The position numbers and the translations under genes are program-made. From assembly GCF_007830055.1 (NCBI RefSeq), contig NZ_VLLE01000004.1, positions 1-64,000 on the forward strand: DNA of 64,000 nucleotides, in the 5' to 3' direction. This DNA is from Lacibacter cauensis (lineage in GTDB: Bacteria; Bacteroidota; Bacteroidia; Chitinophagales; Chitinophagaceae). Positions 31,437 through 40,945 of the stretch are shown here, piece after piece. Each line of letters starts with the position of its first letter. The stretch's first letter is position 1. The notes beneath the pieces are model-generated. The model worked only from the letters and a program-made list of their open reading frames with translations, made no database searches and was not told the DNA's origin.

Positions 31437-32345
31437 ATGGAATTAAGTGTTATCATCCCGCATATTGAAGCGCTGATTTTTGCAGCTGAACGCCCGTTGA
31501 CTACATTAGAACTGTGCGATCTGGTGAATAATGCCCTGGGCTTTATTGAAGATCGGGCAAGTCTTGACCAGACGGAAGCGGCAATCGCAGCCATCAAAGA
31601 AAAATATGCAGCCGAGTTTTATCCGTTCGAAGTACGTGAAAGCGGCGGCGGCTGGCAGTTCCTCACCAAAAAGGAATACCATAAAACAGTTGCACAAATC
31701 AATGGCGATAAATTCCTGAAACGTCTGAGTACTGCTGCACTGGAAACACTTTCCATTATTGCCTACAAACAACCGATTACCAAAGGTGAAATGGAGGCCA
31801 TTCGTGGTGTAAACTGCGATTATGCTGTACAGAAATTATTAGAGAAAGAACTCATTGTTATACTCGGACGTAACGAGAAACTGCCCGGTCACCCATTGGT
31901 GTACGGCACTTCCCGTTCGTTTATGGATTACTTCGGTATCAACTCCCCCGAAGATCTGCCCAAGATCAAAGAAGTGATTTCAACCGACATCATTGACCCG
32001 ACTGCAGTGCAAAGCGATACCTTGCATGTTGCAGGCGAAGAAGCACTGGAATTGGAAACAGGTGAAACTTTGATTGTAACAGAAGATGGTGAGTTGTTAG
32101 AACAATCGGTTACAGAAGAGACCAGTGCAGAAGAAGTAGTTATTGAAGTGAAAGAAACAATTGAAGAAACTGTTACAGACGAATCAGCTGCAGAGGAAGA
32201 AATTGTTGATGTAGTAGCAGAAGAAGAAATGTCGGGAGAAGCTGAAGAGGAAGAGACAACTGAGGAAACAGAAGCTGCAGAAGAGCAGGCAGAAGAAGAA
32301 GGCAACGACGATGATCAATCGAACGAAGAAGAAACAAAAGCATAA
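31437..32345 (+). CDS. scpB: Segregation and condensation protein ScpB with acidic C-terminal tail
   Basis: Part of the SMC-ScpA-ScpB condensin that organises chromosomes. 302 residues. The first 185 form the two winged-helix domains of ScpB (LEALIFAAERPLT-like start, ETLSIIAYKQPITKGEMEAIRGV, LLEKELIVILGRNEKLPGHPLVYGTSRSFMDYFGI). The remaining 115 residues are a strongly acidic Glu/Thr/Val/Ala-rich tail, probably disordered, much longer than the short extension of typical ScpB. scpA is not next to it. A terminator follows. Confidence 0.95.
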   Translation: MELSVIIPHIEALIFAAERPLTTLELCDLVNNALGFIEDRASLDQTEAAIAAIKEKYAAEFYPFEVRESGGGWQFLTKKEYHKTVAQINGDKFLKRLSTAALETLSIIAYKQPITKGEMEAIRGVNCDYAVQKLLEKELIVILGRNEKLPGHPLVYGTSRSFMDYFGINSPEDLPKIKEVISTDIIDPTAVQSDTLHVAGEEALELETGETLIVTEDGELLEQSVTEETSAEEVVIEVKETIEETVTDESAAEEEIVDVVAEEEMSGEAEEEETTEETEAAEEQAEEEGNDDDQSNEEETKA

Positions 32346-32347
32346 AT

Positions 32348-32380
32348 AAAACCCCGACCGAGACGTCGGGGTTTTTCTTT
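32348..32380 (+). terminator. Terminator of scpB
   Basis: AACCCCGAC / GTCGGGGTT hairpin followed by TTTTCTTTT, starting 3 bp after the stop. Confidence 0.87.
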
Positions 32381-32519
32381 TACAAAATAGCTTACAGATG
32401 ATCGTTTCACAATGGATTCAGGCCGCTGATACTCCTCTACAAATCTTCAGGAAAGATCAAGCGGCCAAACTTAACAAGAATCTGTTTTTAAACTAATTTC
32501 GCAGCCAGCAAAATTTACA

Positions 32520-33725
32520 ATGACGACTACAATACCCACCAACCAACTCTTAGAAATTGCAGCAACTTACGGCACGCCTGTTTATGTGTATGATGCCAAC
32601 AAAATAAAAACGCAATACGAAAAACTGGTAAACGGTTTTTCTATTTTAGATACACGTATTTTTTATGCCTGTAAAGCATTAACCAACCTGCATGTGATCA
32701 AATACATCAACAGCCTTGGTTGTAATATCGATTGCAGCAGCATTAACGAAGTAAAGCTGGCCTTGCATGCAGGTGTTGCGCCGGAAAATGTTTTGTACAC
32801 CAGCAACGGTATTTCGTTTGCAGAAATTGAAGAAGCAGTTGCTGCAGGTGTACACATCAACATCGACAGTTTATCGAACCTGGAAAAGTTTGGAAAGAAA
32901 TACGGCCACAGTTATCCGGTGGGCATCCGTCTTCGCCCCAACATCATGGCAGGTGGTAACTTAAAAATTTCTACCGGTCATGATAAAAGCAAGTTTGGAA
33001 TACCGGTGGAGCAGATCAGCGAACTGGAGCAGATTGTAAAAGACAACAACATCTTCATCCGTACGCTGCACATCCACACCGGCAGCGACATAAAAGATGC
33101 GGAAGTTTTTGTAAAGGGCATTGAAGTGTTGTTTGAATTGTTTCCTCATTTTCCAGAGTTGGAAGTAATTGATCTCGGTGGTGGTTTTAAAGTGCCTTAT
33201 AAAGAAGACGAAAAGGAAACCAATATTGCCGCCCTTGCACAAAAACTGAAACAGGCATTTGCCGATCATCCGTTGGCAAATGGAAAAGAATTACAAGTGT
33301 GGTTTGAGCCGGGAAAGTTTTTAGTAAGTGAGTGCGGTTATTTATTAGCCGAAGTAAATGTGCTCAAACAAAATGCAGATGTCATCATTGCCGGCATCAA
33401 CACCGGATTAAATCATCTCATTCGCCCCATGATGTACGATGCGTATCATTACATCAGCAACTTAAGTAATCCCAACGGTGAAGAAAAGAAACACATGATC
33501 ACCGGCTATATCTGCGAAACCGATACGTTTGCCAGCGACCGCATGTTGCCCGAAATAAAAGAAGGCGATATCCTCTGCATCCACAACGCAGGTGCGTATG
33601 GTTACGAAATGGCCAGCAATTACAACTCACGCTACCGCCCAGCCGAAGTATTGGTGAAAGACGGCGAGGCAATCCTCATCCGCAAAAGAGAAAGCTTTGA
33701 GGATCTGCTGAAGAATATCATTTAA
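32520..33725 (+). CDS. lysA: Diaminopimelate decarboxylase
   Basis: Converts meso-diaminopimelate to lysine, the last step of lysine synthesis, using pyridoxal phosphate. 401 residues, type III fold. The PLP lysine is Lys52 in YACKAL. Other motifs: HIHTGSDI, the glycine loop DLGGGFKVPY and the substrate-binding CETDTFASD. A TAATTTCG box (32494-32501) with one mismatch to the -7 consensus lies 19 bp upstream of the ATG. A single-gene unit with a terminator at each end. Confidence 0.97.
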   Translation: MTTTIPTNQLLEIAATYGTPVYVYDANKIKTQYEKLVNGFSILDTRIFYACKALTNLHVIKYINSLGCNIDCSSINEVKLALHAGVAPENVLYTSNGISFAEIEEAVAAGVHINIDSLSNLEKFGKKYGHSYPVGIRLRPNIMAGGNLKISTGHDKSKFGIPVEQISELEQIVKDNNIFIRTLHIHTGSDIKDAEVFVKGIEVLFELFPHFPELEVIDLGGGFKVPYKEDEKETNIAALAQKLKQAFADHPLANGKELQVWFEPGKFLVSECGYLLAEVNVLKQNADVIIAGINTGLNHLIRPMMYDAYHYISNLSNPNGEEKKHMITGYICETDTFASDRMLPEIKEGDILCIHNAGAYGYEMASNYNSRYRPAEVLVKDGEAILIRKRESFEDLLKNII

Positions 33726-33750
33726 CTCCCGATTACATTATAACAAGAAC

Positions 33751-33785
33751 GAAAAGTGGTCCCAAAATCCACTTTTCATTCTTTT
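33751..33785 (+). terminator. Terminator of lysA
   Basis: Perfect 9-bp stem GAAAAGTGG / CCACTTTTC (33751-33759 / 33769-33777) followed by ATTCTTTT. Confidence 0.83.
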
Positions 33786-33839
33786 CGTACCTTGCCGCCC
33801 TGTTTAGATTGTTAACGATTGATTGCATAATTGAAACGT

Positions 33840-36191
33840 ATGAATAAAGAACAATTGCGCCGGCAGCAGGCATTGGAGTATCATGCCAAAGGCCGTCCCG
33901 GTAAAATCGAAGTCATTCCCACAAAAGAAGCAAAAACCCAGCGTGATCTTTCATTGGCTTATTCGCCCGGTGTGGCCGAGCCTTGTATGGAAATTTTCCG
34001 CAACCCTGAAGATGTGTACAAATACACAGCAAAAGGAAATCTTGTAGCCGTTATCAGTAATGGTACAGCGGTACTCGGTTTGGGTGATATTGGTCCCGAA
34101 GCTGGTAAACCTGTAATGGAAGGCAAGGGCGTACTCTTCAAAATTTTCGCAGACATTGATGTGTTCGATATCGAGATCAATGAAAAAGACCCGGAGAAAT
34201 TTGTGGAGATCGTAAAAGCGCTGGAACCAACATTCGGCGGTATCAATCTCGAAGACATTAAAGCGCCTGAATGTTTTTACATTGAAAAGCGTTTGAAAGA
34301 AGAGATGAAAATTCCGCTGATGCACGACGATCAGCATGGCACCGCCATCATCAGCGCTGCTGCCCTCATCAATGCATTGGAATTACAGAAAAAGAAAATC
34401 GATAAAGTACAGATTGTGGTGAATGGTGCAGGTGCTGCAGCTATTTCCTGCATCAGACTGTATGTTGCATTGGGTGCAAAAAAAGAAAACATTAAAGTAT
34501 TCGATAGTAAAGGTCTTATCCAGGACGAACGAACCGACCTCGACGATCAGAAAAAAGAATTTGTGATCAAGAGTAAACCGATGACATTGGAAGAAGGCAT
34601 GAAAAATGCCGATGTGTTTATTGGGTTAAGCAAAGGCAATGTGGTGTCGAAAGAAATGGTGAAGAGTATGGCCAAGAACCCCATTGTATTTGCTATGGCC
34701 AACCCCGATCCGGAAATTTCATACGATGATGCATTGGATGCACGCAAGGATGTGATCATGGGTACAGGTCGCAGCGACTATCCGAACCAGATCAACAATG
34801 TACTGGGCTTCCCTTACATTTTCCGTGGTGCATTGGATGTGCGTGCAACCAAGATCAACGAAGAAATGAAACTGGCTGCAGTAAAAGCATTGGCCGAGTT
34901 AACAAAAACAGTAGTGCCCGATATTGTAAACATGGCGTACAACGAAAAAAATATTTCGTTTGGCCCTACTTACATTATTCCCAAACCACTTGATCCACGT
35001 TTACTAAGTTATGTGGCACCTGCAGTAGCCAAAGCAGCCATTGAAAGTGGTGTTGCGCAACATGTAATTACCGATTGGGAAGCATACGAAGATCAACTCA
35101 ACAAACGCCTTGGTATCGATAACCAGTTGTTACGTGCCATTGGCAGCAAAGCACGCAAAGATCCACGCCGTGTGGTGTTTGCCGATGCAGAAAATGTAAA
35201 AGTGTTGAAGGCTGCACAAATGGCTTTCGAAGAAGGTGTAGCTTACCCGATTTTATTGGGCGATGTAAACAACATCAAAGACATGGCCGAAGTAAATGGT
35301 ATTGATCTGGATGGTATTCCTGTACTCGATCCAAAAAGTAAAGATGCTGAAACAGAAGCGATGCGTCAGAAATTTGGCGAACTGTTTTTCCAGAAACGTC
35401 AACGTAAAGGGTTAAACCGTTACGAAGCGGTGAAAGCCATGAAAGAACGTACACACTTTGGTTGTATGATGGTGGAAACAGGTGAAGCAGATGCGTTGAT
35501 CAGTGGTTTGAGCCGTAAGTATGCCGACACGATCCGTCCTGCTTTGCAGATCATCGGAAAAGATGAAAATGCAGGTAAGATTGCCGGTATGTATATTATG
35601 TTGACCAAACGTGGACCGTTGTTTCTTGCCGATGCAACGGTAAACTTTAACCCCAAAGCAGAAGAGCTCGCCGATATTACACAGCTTGTTGCAAAAGAAG
35701 TACGGGCATTTGGTATTACTCCACGTGTAGCCATGCTCAGCTACTCCAACTTTGGCAGCAGCGACAGCCCTGAAGCAAGGATGGTGGCGAAGGCAAGAGA
35801 TATTGTAAAGCAGCGTGAACCAAATCTTGTTTGCGATGGCGATATTCAGCCGCTGGTAGCTTTCAATAAAGAAATTTTGAAAGAGAATTATCCGTTCAGC
35901 GAACTGGTAAACGGTGAGCCGAACGTCCTCATCTTCCCCAACCTTGCCAGCAGCAATATTGCGTACAACCTGTTGCAGGAAGTAGGTGATGCCGATGCCA
36001 TCGGACCAATCTTATTAGGTTTGAAAAAGTCGGTACATATTCTGCAGTTAGGCAGTTCGGTGCGTTCTATTTTTAACATGGTGCTTATTTCTGTTATTGA
36101 TGCGCAGATGAAAGGCAGAACGGATGTTGATGAAGCTATTATTAAATCGCCATGGTGGAAACGCTTTCGTAAAGTAAGTCACGATATGTAA
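33840..36191 (+). CDS. maeB: NADP-dependent malic enzyme fused to a phosphotransacetylase-like domain
   Basis: Decarboxylates malate to pyruvate with NADP+. 783 residues from ATG 33840; a TTG three codons upstream is also possible. The N-terminal malic enzyme (about 1-425) has [12 protein letters not shown], the [12 protein letters not shown] segment and [11 protein letters not shown]. The C-terminal 330 residues resemble phosphate acetyl/butyryltransferase ([23 protein letters not shown]). In MaeB proteins this domain is regulatory and binds acetyl-CoA. Cytoplasmic. Two close ATG/TTG codons lie in a run after the lysA terminator. Confidence 0.95.
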   Translation: MNKEQLRRQQALEYHAKGRPGKIEVIPTKEAKTQRDLSLAYSPGVAEPCMEIFRNPEDVYKYTAKGNLVAVISNGTAVLGLGDIGPEAGKPVMEGKGVLFKIFADIDVFDIEINEKDPEKFVEIVKALEPTFGGINLEDIKAPECFYIEKRLKEEMKIPLMHDDQHGTAIISAAALINALELQKKKIDKVQIVVNGAGAAAISCIRLYVALGAKKENIKVFDSKGLIQDERTDLDDQKKEFVIKSKPMTLEEGMKNADVFIGLSKGNVVSKEMVKSMAKNPIVFAMANPDPEISYDDALDARKDVIMGTGRSDYPNQINNVLGFPYIFRGALDVRATKINEEMKLAAVKALAELTKTVVPDIVNMAYNEKNISFGPTYIIPKPLDPRLLSYVAPAVAKAAIESGVAQHVITDWEAYEDQLNKRLGIDNQLLRAIGSKARKDPRRVVFADAENVKVLKAAQMAFEEGVAYPILLGDVNNIKDMAEVNGIDLDGIPVLDPKSKDAETEAMRQKFGELFFQKRQRKGLNRYEAVKAMKERTHFGCMMVETGEADALISGLSRKYADTIRPALQIIGKDENAGKIAGMYIMLTKRGPLFLADATVNFNPKAEELADITQLVAKEVRAFGITPRVAMLSYSNFGSSDSPEARMVAKARDIVKQREPNLVCDGDIQPLVAFNKEILKENYPFSELVNGEPNVLIFPNLASSNIAYNLLQEVGDADAIGPILLGLKKSVHILQLGSSVRSIFNMVLISVIDAQMKGRTDVDEAIIKSPWWKRFRKVSHDM

Positions 36192-36208
36192 TAATCGACG
36201 ACAGATTA

Positions 36209-36384
36209 CAGACAACGGACCACAGCAGATTATGCTGATTAATCGTTACCAGATTAGTTTCATATTTTGCTGTGGTCTTTTTTATATTGCCCGTCAGCTA
36301 CATCAATTACAGATCATCATTTTTAATTGTTAACTAATTGGTATAGTACGCTGCTGTTGTCAGTCGTCCGTGGTCTATTGTCTG
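36209..36384. repeat. Repeated-word intergenic stretch after maeB
   Basis: The 17-mer at 36209-36225 and the inverted complement of 36368-36384 agree at 14 of 17 bases. A shorter match (TGTGGTC) lies near 36271. GACCACAGCA (36218-36227) also pairs with TGCTGTGGTC (36268-36277) and is followed by a T-run, which may act as a terminator for maeB. No gene is seen in 36192-36416. A weak promoter-like TCTG-N20-TATCTTCA (36381-36412) precedes mlaE. Confidence 0.45.
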
Positions 36385-36416
36385 CCGGCTAATCATTATT
36401 TCACTATCTTCATTCT

Positions 36417-37154
36417 ATGAATTTTTTCACCCACTTTGGCCGTTACCTGCTAATGATCAAGGGTATGTTTTCCAAGCCGGAAAACATGCGTCTTTACTGG
36501 AAAGAACTGATGCATCAATGCAACGAAATCGGTATCCGTTCGGTAGGTATCGTGGTTATCATTTCGGTGTTTCTTGGTGCGGTAACAACTGTTCAAACTG
36601 CCTATCAGCTGGTTACACCGCTTATTCCTAAAACCGTTATTGCTGTAATTGTTCGTGACAATATTATTCTTGAACTTGCTCCTACGTTGATATGCGTTGT
36701 ACTGGCCGGTGTGGTTGGCAGCCGTATTGCATCGGAGTTGGGCAATATGCGCATCAGCGAACAGATTGATGCGTTGGAAATCATGGGCATCAACACCAAA
36801 GCATATTTGATTATGCCGAAAATTTTAGCGGCGTTGATTGTTGTTCCTTGTTTGGTGGTGCTGGCAGCTGTTCTCGGTATCTGGGGTGGTAAAGTAGCCG
36901 GTAATTTATCCGGCATTCTTCCGCCAAGCATTTACAACGATGGTTTGCTCGAAGATTTTATTCCCTACAACGTATTCTTTGCACTCAGCAAAACATATAC
37001 CTACGCCTTTATTATTTCCAGCATTCCTGCCTACTATGGTTATCATGTAGAAGGTGGTTCGCTGGAAATTGGACGTGCAAGTACAAAGAGTGTAATTGTA
37101 AGTTGTATTCTTATTTTATTGGCCGACTATGCGCTGGCTGCATTACTGTTATAA
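36417..37154 (+). CDS. mlaE: MlaE-type ABC transporter permease
   Basis: Inner-membrane permease of an MCE-linked phospholipid transport system. 245 residues with about five membrane helices: VVIISVFLGAVTTVQ (about 46-60), AVIVRDNIILELAPTLICVVLAGVVGSRIASELGNM, and C-terminal SVIVSCILILLADYALAALLL. The motif with ELGNMRISEQIDALEIMG is characteristic. It is followed after 3 bp by its ATPase gene. The periplasmic MCE-domain lipid carrier (MlaD) that normally accompanies the pair is not visible in the window. Confidence 0.92.
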   Translation: MNFFTHFGRYLLMIKGMFSKPENMRLYWKELMHQCNEIGIRSVGIVVIISVFLGAVTTVQTAYQLVTPLIPKTVIAVIVRDNIILELAPTLICVVLAGVVGSRIASELGNMRISEQIDALEIMGINTKAYLIMPKILAALIVVPCLVVLAAVLGIWGGKVAGNLSGILPPSIYNDGLLEDFIPYNVFFALSKTYTYAFIISSIPAYYGYHVEGGSLEIGRASTKSVIVSCILILLADYALAALLL

Positions 37155-37157
37155 CAC

Positions 37158-37967
37158 ATGATCGAGATTAAAAATATCAGCAAAGGCTTTAACGGACGTA
37201 CCGTAATTGATAATGTTTCTGCTACGCTCGAAACAGGCAAGTGTAATTTAATTATCGGTGCAAGTGGCAGTGGTAAAACGGTAATGATGAAATGTTTGAT
37301 TGGTTTATTTGAGCCCGATGCAGGTGAAGTGCTGTATGATGGCGACAGTATTACCAATATGAACGAAGAAGGACGAAAGCAGTTACGTCAGCAGATTGGC
37401 ATGCTGTTCCAGGGTTCGGCTTTGTTTGATTCCATGACGGTGGAACAGAATGTGATGTTTCCGCTCGATATGTTTACCAAGCTTAACCTGAAACAAAAAC
37501 ACGAGAAAGTAAACGAAGTACTGGCTCGTGTAAACCTCACCGGTGCCAACGATAAATATCCTGCGGAGATCAGTGGGGGTATGAAGAAACGTGTGGGTAT
37601 TGCACGTGCCATTGTGCTGAATCCGAAATTTTTATTTTGCGATGAACCCAACTCCGGCCTCGACCCCAAGACATCGTTGGTAATTGATAAGCTCATTAAA
37701 GAAATTACTACTGAGTTTGGTATGACCACTGTTGTCAACACACACGACATGAACAGTGTAATGGAAATAGGCGATAACATTATTTTCATGCACCAGGGCC
37801 ATAAAGAATGGGAAGGTTCTAACAAAGACATCATCTTCAGTAAAAATGAAGAGCTCAACAAATTCATTTTTGCATCCGACTTTTTGCAGGATGCAAAAGA
37901 TATGCGCATGTTGGAAGCAAAAGGAAAAATTAAGACCGACAGGGATATGGATGAAATGACGAAGTAA
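37158..37967 (+). CDS. mlaF: MlaF-type ABC transporter ATP-binding protein
   Basis: ATPase partner of the permease 3 bp upstream. 269 residues: Walker A GASGSGKT (34-41), ABC signature ISGGM (138-142), Walker B LFCDEP (159-164), D-loop SGLDP and the switch His196. The typical MlaF feature VEQNVMFPL follows the Q-loop region. The C-terminal part ends in a charged helix. Together with the MlaE-type permease it likely moves phospholipids between membranes, keeping the outer membrane asymmetric (family knowledge). Confidence 0.93.
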   Translation: MIEIKNISKGFNGRTVIDNVSATLETGKCNLIIGASGSGKTVMMKCLIGLFEPDAGEVLYDGDSITNMNEEGRKQLRQQIGMLFQGSALFDSMTVEQNVMFPLDMFTKLNLKQKHEKVNEVLARVNLTGANDKYPAEISGGMKKRVGIARAIVLNPKFLFCDEPNSGLDPKTSLVIDKLIKEITTEFGMTTVVNTHDMNSVMEIGDNIIFMHQGHKEWEGSNKDIIFSKNEELNKFIFASDFLQDAKDMRMLEAKGKIKTDRDMDEMTK

Positions 37968-38025
37968 CGGCCACACTTGCGTGCCGGTAAATTTGCAGTA
38001 TCTTACTGCAACAGAAAACAATGCC

Positions 38026-38859
38026 ATGAAAAGAATTAACTCTGTTTCGTTACTTGTTTTTCTTTTGCTTGCTTTACCACTTGCCGGTCATGAATTCTGG
38101 CTTGAACCTCAGCAATATCTATTTTCCCGTACTGATGAAGTCAATATCCGTTTTCGGGTCGGCGAACATTTTACCGGCGAGAACTGGACAGGTAACCGTC
38201 AAAAAATAAATACCCTTAAACTTTATTATGCTGATATCAGCGACGACCTCAGCGATGCATTAAGCGAAGATGAAGGCGACTCTTTGCAATTTTCGATACA
38301 TGAGGAAGGTACGGTGATGGTTGCTTTCAACAGCAGCAATTCCTTTATTGAACTGGATGCTGCAGCATTTACTACTTACCTCGAAGAAGATGGATTGTAC
38401 AACGCAATTGACCTGCGCAAACACCTCAACGAAACCGATTCTGTCGGCAGGGAATATTACCAGCGTTCAGTTAAAACCATTGTGCAGGTGGGCGCACTTA
38501 AAACCAATATTTACAAAAAGCAAACAGGCTTACCTGTTGATCTTATTCCACTCTCCCATCCCTATCAACTAAAAAATGGCGACTCTATTACAGTTCAGGC
38601 GTTGTTTAAAGGCGAACCGTTGAGCAATGCGAAAATCCGTACCTGGCATAAACTGCCAACCGGTGTAACAACGAACAGTTACATGAGCAATGCCAAAGGT
38701 GAAATCCGCTTTCCCGTTACCACAAGCGGCGAATGGATGGTGAGCTGTGTGCAGATGATCCGTTTGCAAGATGATGCCAATGCAAACTGGCAAAGCTATT
38801 GGGGCAGTTTAACCTGGGGTTATACGGGAAAGAATATCAACACAGCAATGGCGAGATAA
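38026..38859 (+). CDS. Exported DUF4198 protein
   Basis: 277 residues from ATG 38026, which gives a signal peptide (MKRINSVSLLVFLLLALPLAG). A GTG start 15 codons upstream would place other residues before it. The mature protein begins with HEFWLEPQQY, the DUF4198 hallmark seen in NikM-related metal-uptake proteins, and has a second beta-sandwich (about 170-260) with GEPLSNAKIRTWHKLPTG and GEWMVSCVQM. The N-terminal His after the signal could bind a metal. A TAAATTTG box (37988-37995) lies upstream, but its -33 partner is missing. Metal role is inferred only. Confidence 0.85.
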   Translation: MKRINSVSLLVFLLLALPLAGHEFWLEPQQYLFSRTDEVNIRFRVGEHFTGENWTGNRQKINTLKLYYADISDDLSDALSEDEGDSLQFSIHEEGTVMVAFNSSNSFIELDAAAFTTYLEEDGLYNAIDLRKHLNETDSVGREYYQRSVKTIVQVGALKTNIYKKQTGLPVDLIPLSHPYQLKNGDSITVQALFKGEPLSNAKIRTWHKLPTGVTTNSYMSNAKGEIRFPVTTSGEWMVSCVQMIRLQDDANANWQSYWGSLTWGYTGKNINTAMAR

Positions 38860-38888
38860 AGATTCCAAAAAACAAAAGCCAAATTCCA

Positions 38889-39344
38889 ATGGGCAAACTA
38901 CTTCATTACCCTGTAAGACTTTTGTTCTTTGCACATACTATCAATGTACTTTTAGTTACCTGGCTGTATTGGAATATTAACGACTATAATACAGCAGCAC
39001 AAGTTTCATCAACTAAAATTTCAACATTCAAGCTACTGAATGAACTTTTAAAAGGCATTGCTGATACACTACAGCAATGGTTACTTTTTTTATGTTTGGT
39101 TGCAGTACTGTATGTTTTGTTTTTGATCGCATTAAAAATGGTTTGTCGCATTAGGATTAAAGAGTTACTTCTTTTCGCACTCATCACAGCACATGGAATG
39201 TTCATAATCTTGTTGATCTTATCTGCCACTATAACTGGCCACATTGCAAACTATCTGTTTGTTTTCCTCCTGTTGCTGATTAACTTTCTTCTGCTGAAGT
39301 TTTCAGACTATTGGAATTATACTGCTGACGGGCTGCCCGATTGA
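38889..39344 (+). CDS. Small four-helix membrane protein of unknown function
   Basis: No family recognised. 151 residues from the ATG at 38889; an earlier in-frame start would overlap the DUF4198 gene, so it is rejected. Four hydrophobic helices (about 9-30, 60-83, 92-115 and 118-138) with a short polar tail, giving an even number of membrane passes. It starts 29 bp after the DUF4198 gene and could be co-transcribed. It is real by context and length but has no assigned function. Confidence 0.6.
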   Translation: MGKLLHYPVRLLFFAHTINVLLVTWLYWNINDYNTAAQVSSTKISTFKLLNELLKGIADTLQQWLLFLCLVAVLYVLFLIALKMVCRIRIKELLLFALITAHGMFIILLILSATITGHIANYLFVFLLLLINFLLLKFSDYWNYTADGLPD

Positions 39345-39469
39345 AGCGGTAGCTTGCCACACCCCAACAGCGGCTGTAAGCCCTGTGGGCGGTTGGCAAC
39401 TACAAGCGTAAAGCGGGAACAATTGTTCGTTTTTGCAGCAGCGAAGAAAGCCCCTTCTCTTGTGTTTTA

Positions 39470-39504
39470 ATTGCCCCAAACTTATCAATCATCCCCTATC
39501 TTTG
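39470..39504 (+). promoter_or_regulatory. Promoter of sucD
   Basis: ATTG (39470-39473; one mismatch), 23 bp, TATCTTTG (39497-39504), 23 bp upstream of the sucD ATG. The -7 box is exact and the spacing is on the long side. Confidence 0.6.
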
Positions 39505-39527
39505 CGGCACTTAATAAAGTATTCCAA

Positions 39528-40400
39528 ATGAGCATCCTCGTTAATAAAAACTCCAAAGTAATTGTGCAGGGTTTTACCGGCACAGAAGGTACTTTCCATG
39601 CAACGCAAATGATCGAATACGGCACCAACCTTGTTGGTGGTGTTACACCTGGTAAAGGCGGTACTACGCATCTCGATCGTCCTGTATTTAACACGGTAGA
39701 AGAAGCCGTACAAAAAGCAGGTGCCAACGTGAGTATCATTTTTGTACCCCCTGCATTTGCAGCCGATGCCATTATGGAAGCTGCCAACGCAGGTATTGAA
39801 CTGGTGGTTTGTATTACAGAAGGTATTCCTGTGCAGGACATGGTTAAGGCGAAGAATTATCTTGTTGGAACCAACACCCGTTTAATCGGACCAAACTGTC
39901 CCGGTGTAATTACTGCCGGCGAATGTAAGGTTGGTATCATGCCCGGTTTTGTATTTAAGCAGGGACGTATCGGTATCGTTTCAAAAAGCGGTACACTTAC
40001 CTACGAAGCGGCTGACCAGGTGGCGAAAGCTGGCTTGGGTGTAAGCACAGCAGTAGGTATTGGTGGCGATCCTATCATTGGCACTACTACCAAGGAAGCG
40101 TTGGAATTGTTTATGAACGACCCCGAAACGGATGCAGTGGTAATGATCGGTGAAATTGGTGGTGGTATGGAAGCAGAAGCTGCACGTTGGTACAAAGAAA
40201 ATGCAAAGAAACCGGTGGTTGGTTTTATTGCCGGACAAACAGCGCCTCCCGGCCGTCGTATGGGTCATGCCGGTGCAATCATTGGTGGTGCTGAAGATAC
40301 TGCTGAAGCGAAAATGAAGATCATGGCTGAGTGTGGCATTAACGTAGTAGCAAGCCCTGCAGATATTGGTAAAACAATGGCTGCGGTATTAGGTAAATAA
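39528..40400 (+). CDS. sucD: Succinyl-CoA synthetase alpha subunit
   Basis: ATP- or GDP-forming succinyl-CoA synthetase (TCA cycle), alpha subunit. 290 residues from ATG 39528. The frame is open further upstream but crosses the promoter, so that extension is rejected. CoA-binding Rossmann part with [10 protein letters not shown], then the catalytic domain with the phosphorylated His247 in [10 protein letters not shown]. The beta subunit sucC is not adjacent, which is common in Bacteroidota. Cytoplasmic. A strong terminator follows. Confidence 0.97.
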   Translation: MSILVNKNSKVIVQGFTGTEGTFHATQMIEYGTNLVGGVTPGKGGTTHLDRPVFNTVEEAVQKAGANVSIIFVPPAFAADAIMEAANAGIELVVCITEGIPVQDMVKAKNYLVGTNTRLIGPNCPGVITAGECKVGIMPGFVFKQGRIGIVSKSGTLTYEAADQVAKAGLGVSTAVGIGGDPIIGTTTKEALELFMNDPETDAVVMIGEIGGGMEAEAARWYKENAKKPVVGFIAGQTAPPGRRMGHAGAIIGGAEDTAEAKMKIMAECGINVVASPADIGKTMAAVLGK

Positions 40401-40423
40401 GATTTGTTTTAAGAATATGATTG

Positions 40424-40450
40424 AAACCCTGCACTAGTGCAGGGTTTTTG
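40424..40450 (+). terminator. Terminator of sucD
   Basis: Perfect 24-bp palindrome AAACCCTGCACT / AGTGCAGGGTTT (40424-40447) followed by TTG. It ends the sucD transcript. Confidence 0.83.
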
Positions 40451-40501
40451 CTTTTAAAAACAATCTGTTTTGCTGTTTAGCGTTATTACAAAAAAGGAAA
40501 G

Positions 40502-40897
40502 ATGCATCGCTTATGTATTTTAATTCTGCTTTTATTCGCAGGCTTTGTAAGCATGGCCCAAAGCCAGTCGGTTACTGAAAAAGATTTTCGCTTATTAATT
40601 GACGGGAAACAGTACACAGATTCTGTAAACAGTATTTCACTTGCAGATCTCTTGAAAATGCAAAAGGTTGCTGCAAACTTTTCGTGGATAACTGTGAAAA
40701 GTATTGTTATTTATTATGAACCTCCTTTTGGGGAAACAGCCTTTCAAAGATGTACTGTCGATACCATTTGTAATGATGCAAAAGAATTGATTAAAAAATT
40801 TAAACCCGGTTATCTTATTGGCATTTCGGCTGACGAAGCCGTTAACAGACAAGGAAAAAAGATTTATATAAAGGAAGTATTTTTCCGGATAAAATAA
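40502..40897 (+). CDS. Small exported protein of unknown function
   Basis: 131 residues with a signal peptide (1-19, MAQ). The rest has no recognised domain: a helical segment (SISLADLLKMQKV), two strands (SWITVKSIVIYY), a pair of Cys (in AFQRCTVDTICND) and a KKIYIKEVFF strand at the end. The two Cys may form a disulfide. It stands alone between sucD and the pentapeptide gene. Similar-looking small proteins occur in this phylum, but I assign no function. Confidence 0.65.
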   Translation: MHRLCILILLLFAGFVSMAQSQSVTEKDFRLLIDGKQYTDSVNSISLADLLKMQKVAANFSWITVKSIVIYYEPPFGETAFQRCTVDTICNDAKELIKKFKPGYLIGISADEAVNRQGKKIYIKEVFFRIK

Positions 40898-40945
40898 TTC
40901 TGTTACTGTTATCAGGCTTTCATTAATTCCTTTTACTTTAGTTCA

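Noticed and set aside
31928-32305. Ser-rich frame opposite the ScpB tail
   Set aside because: Arises from the complement of Glu codons; ScpB is well supported.
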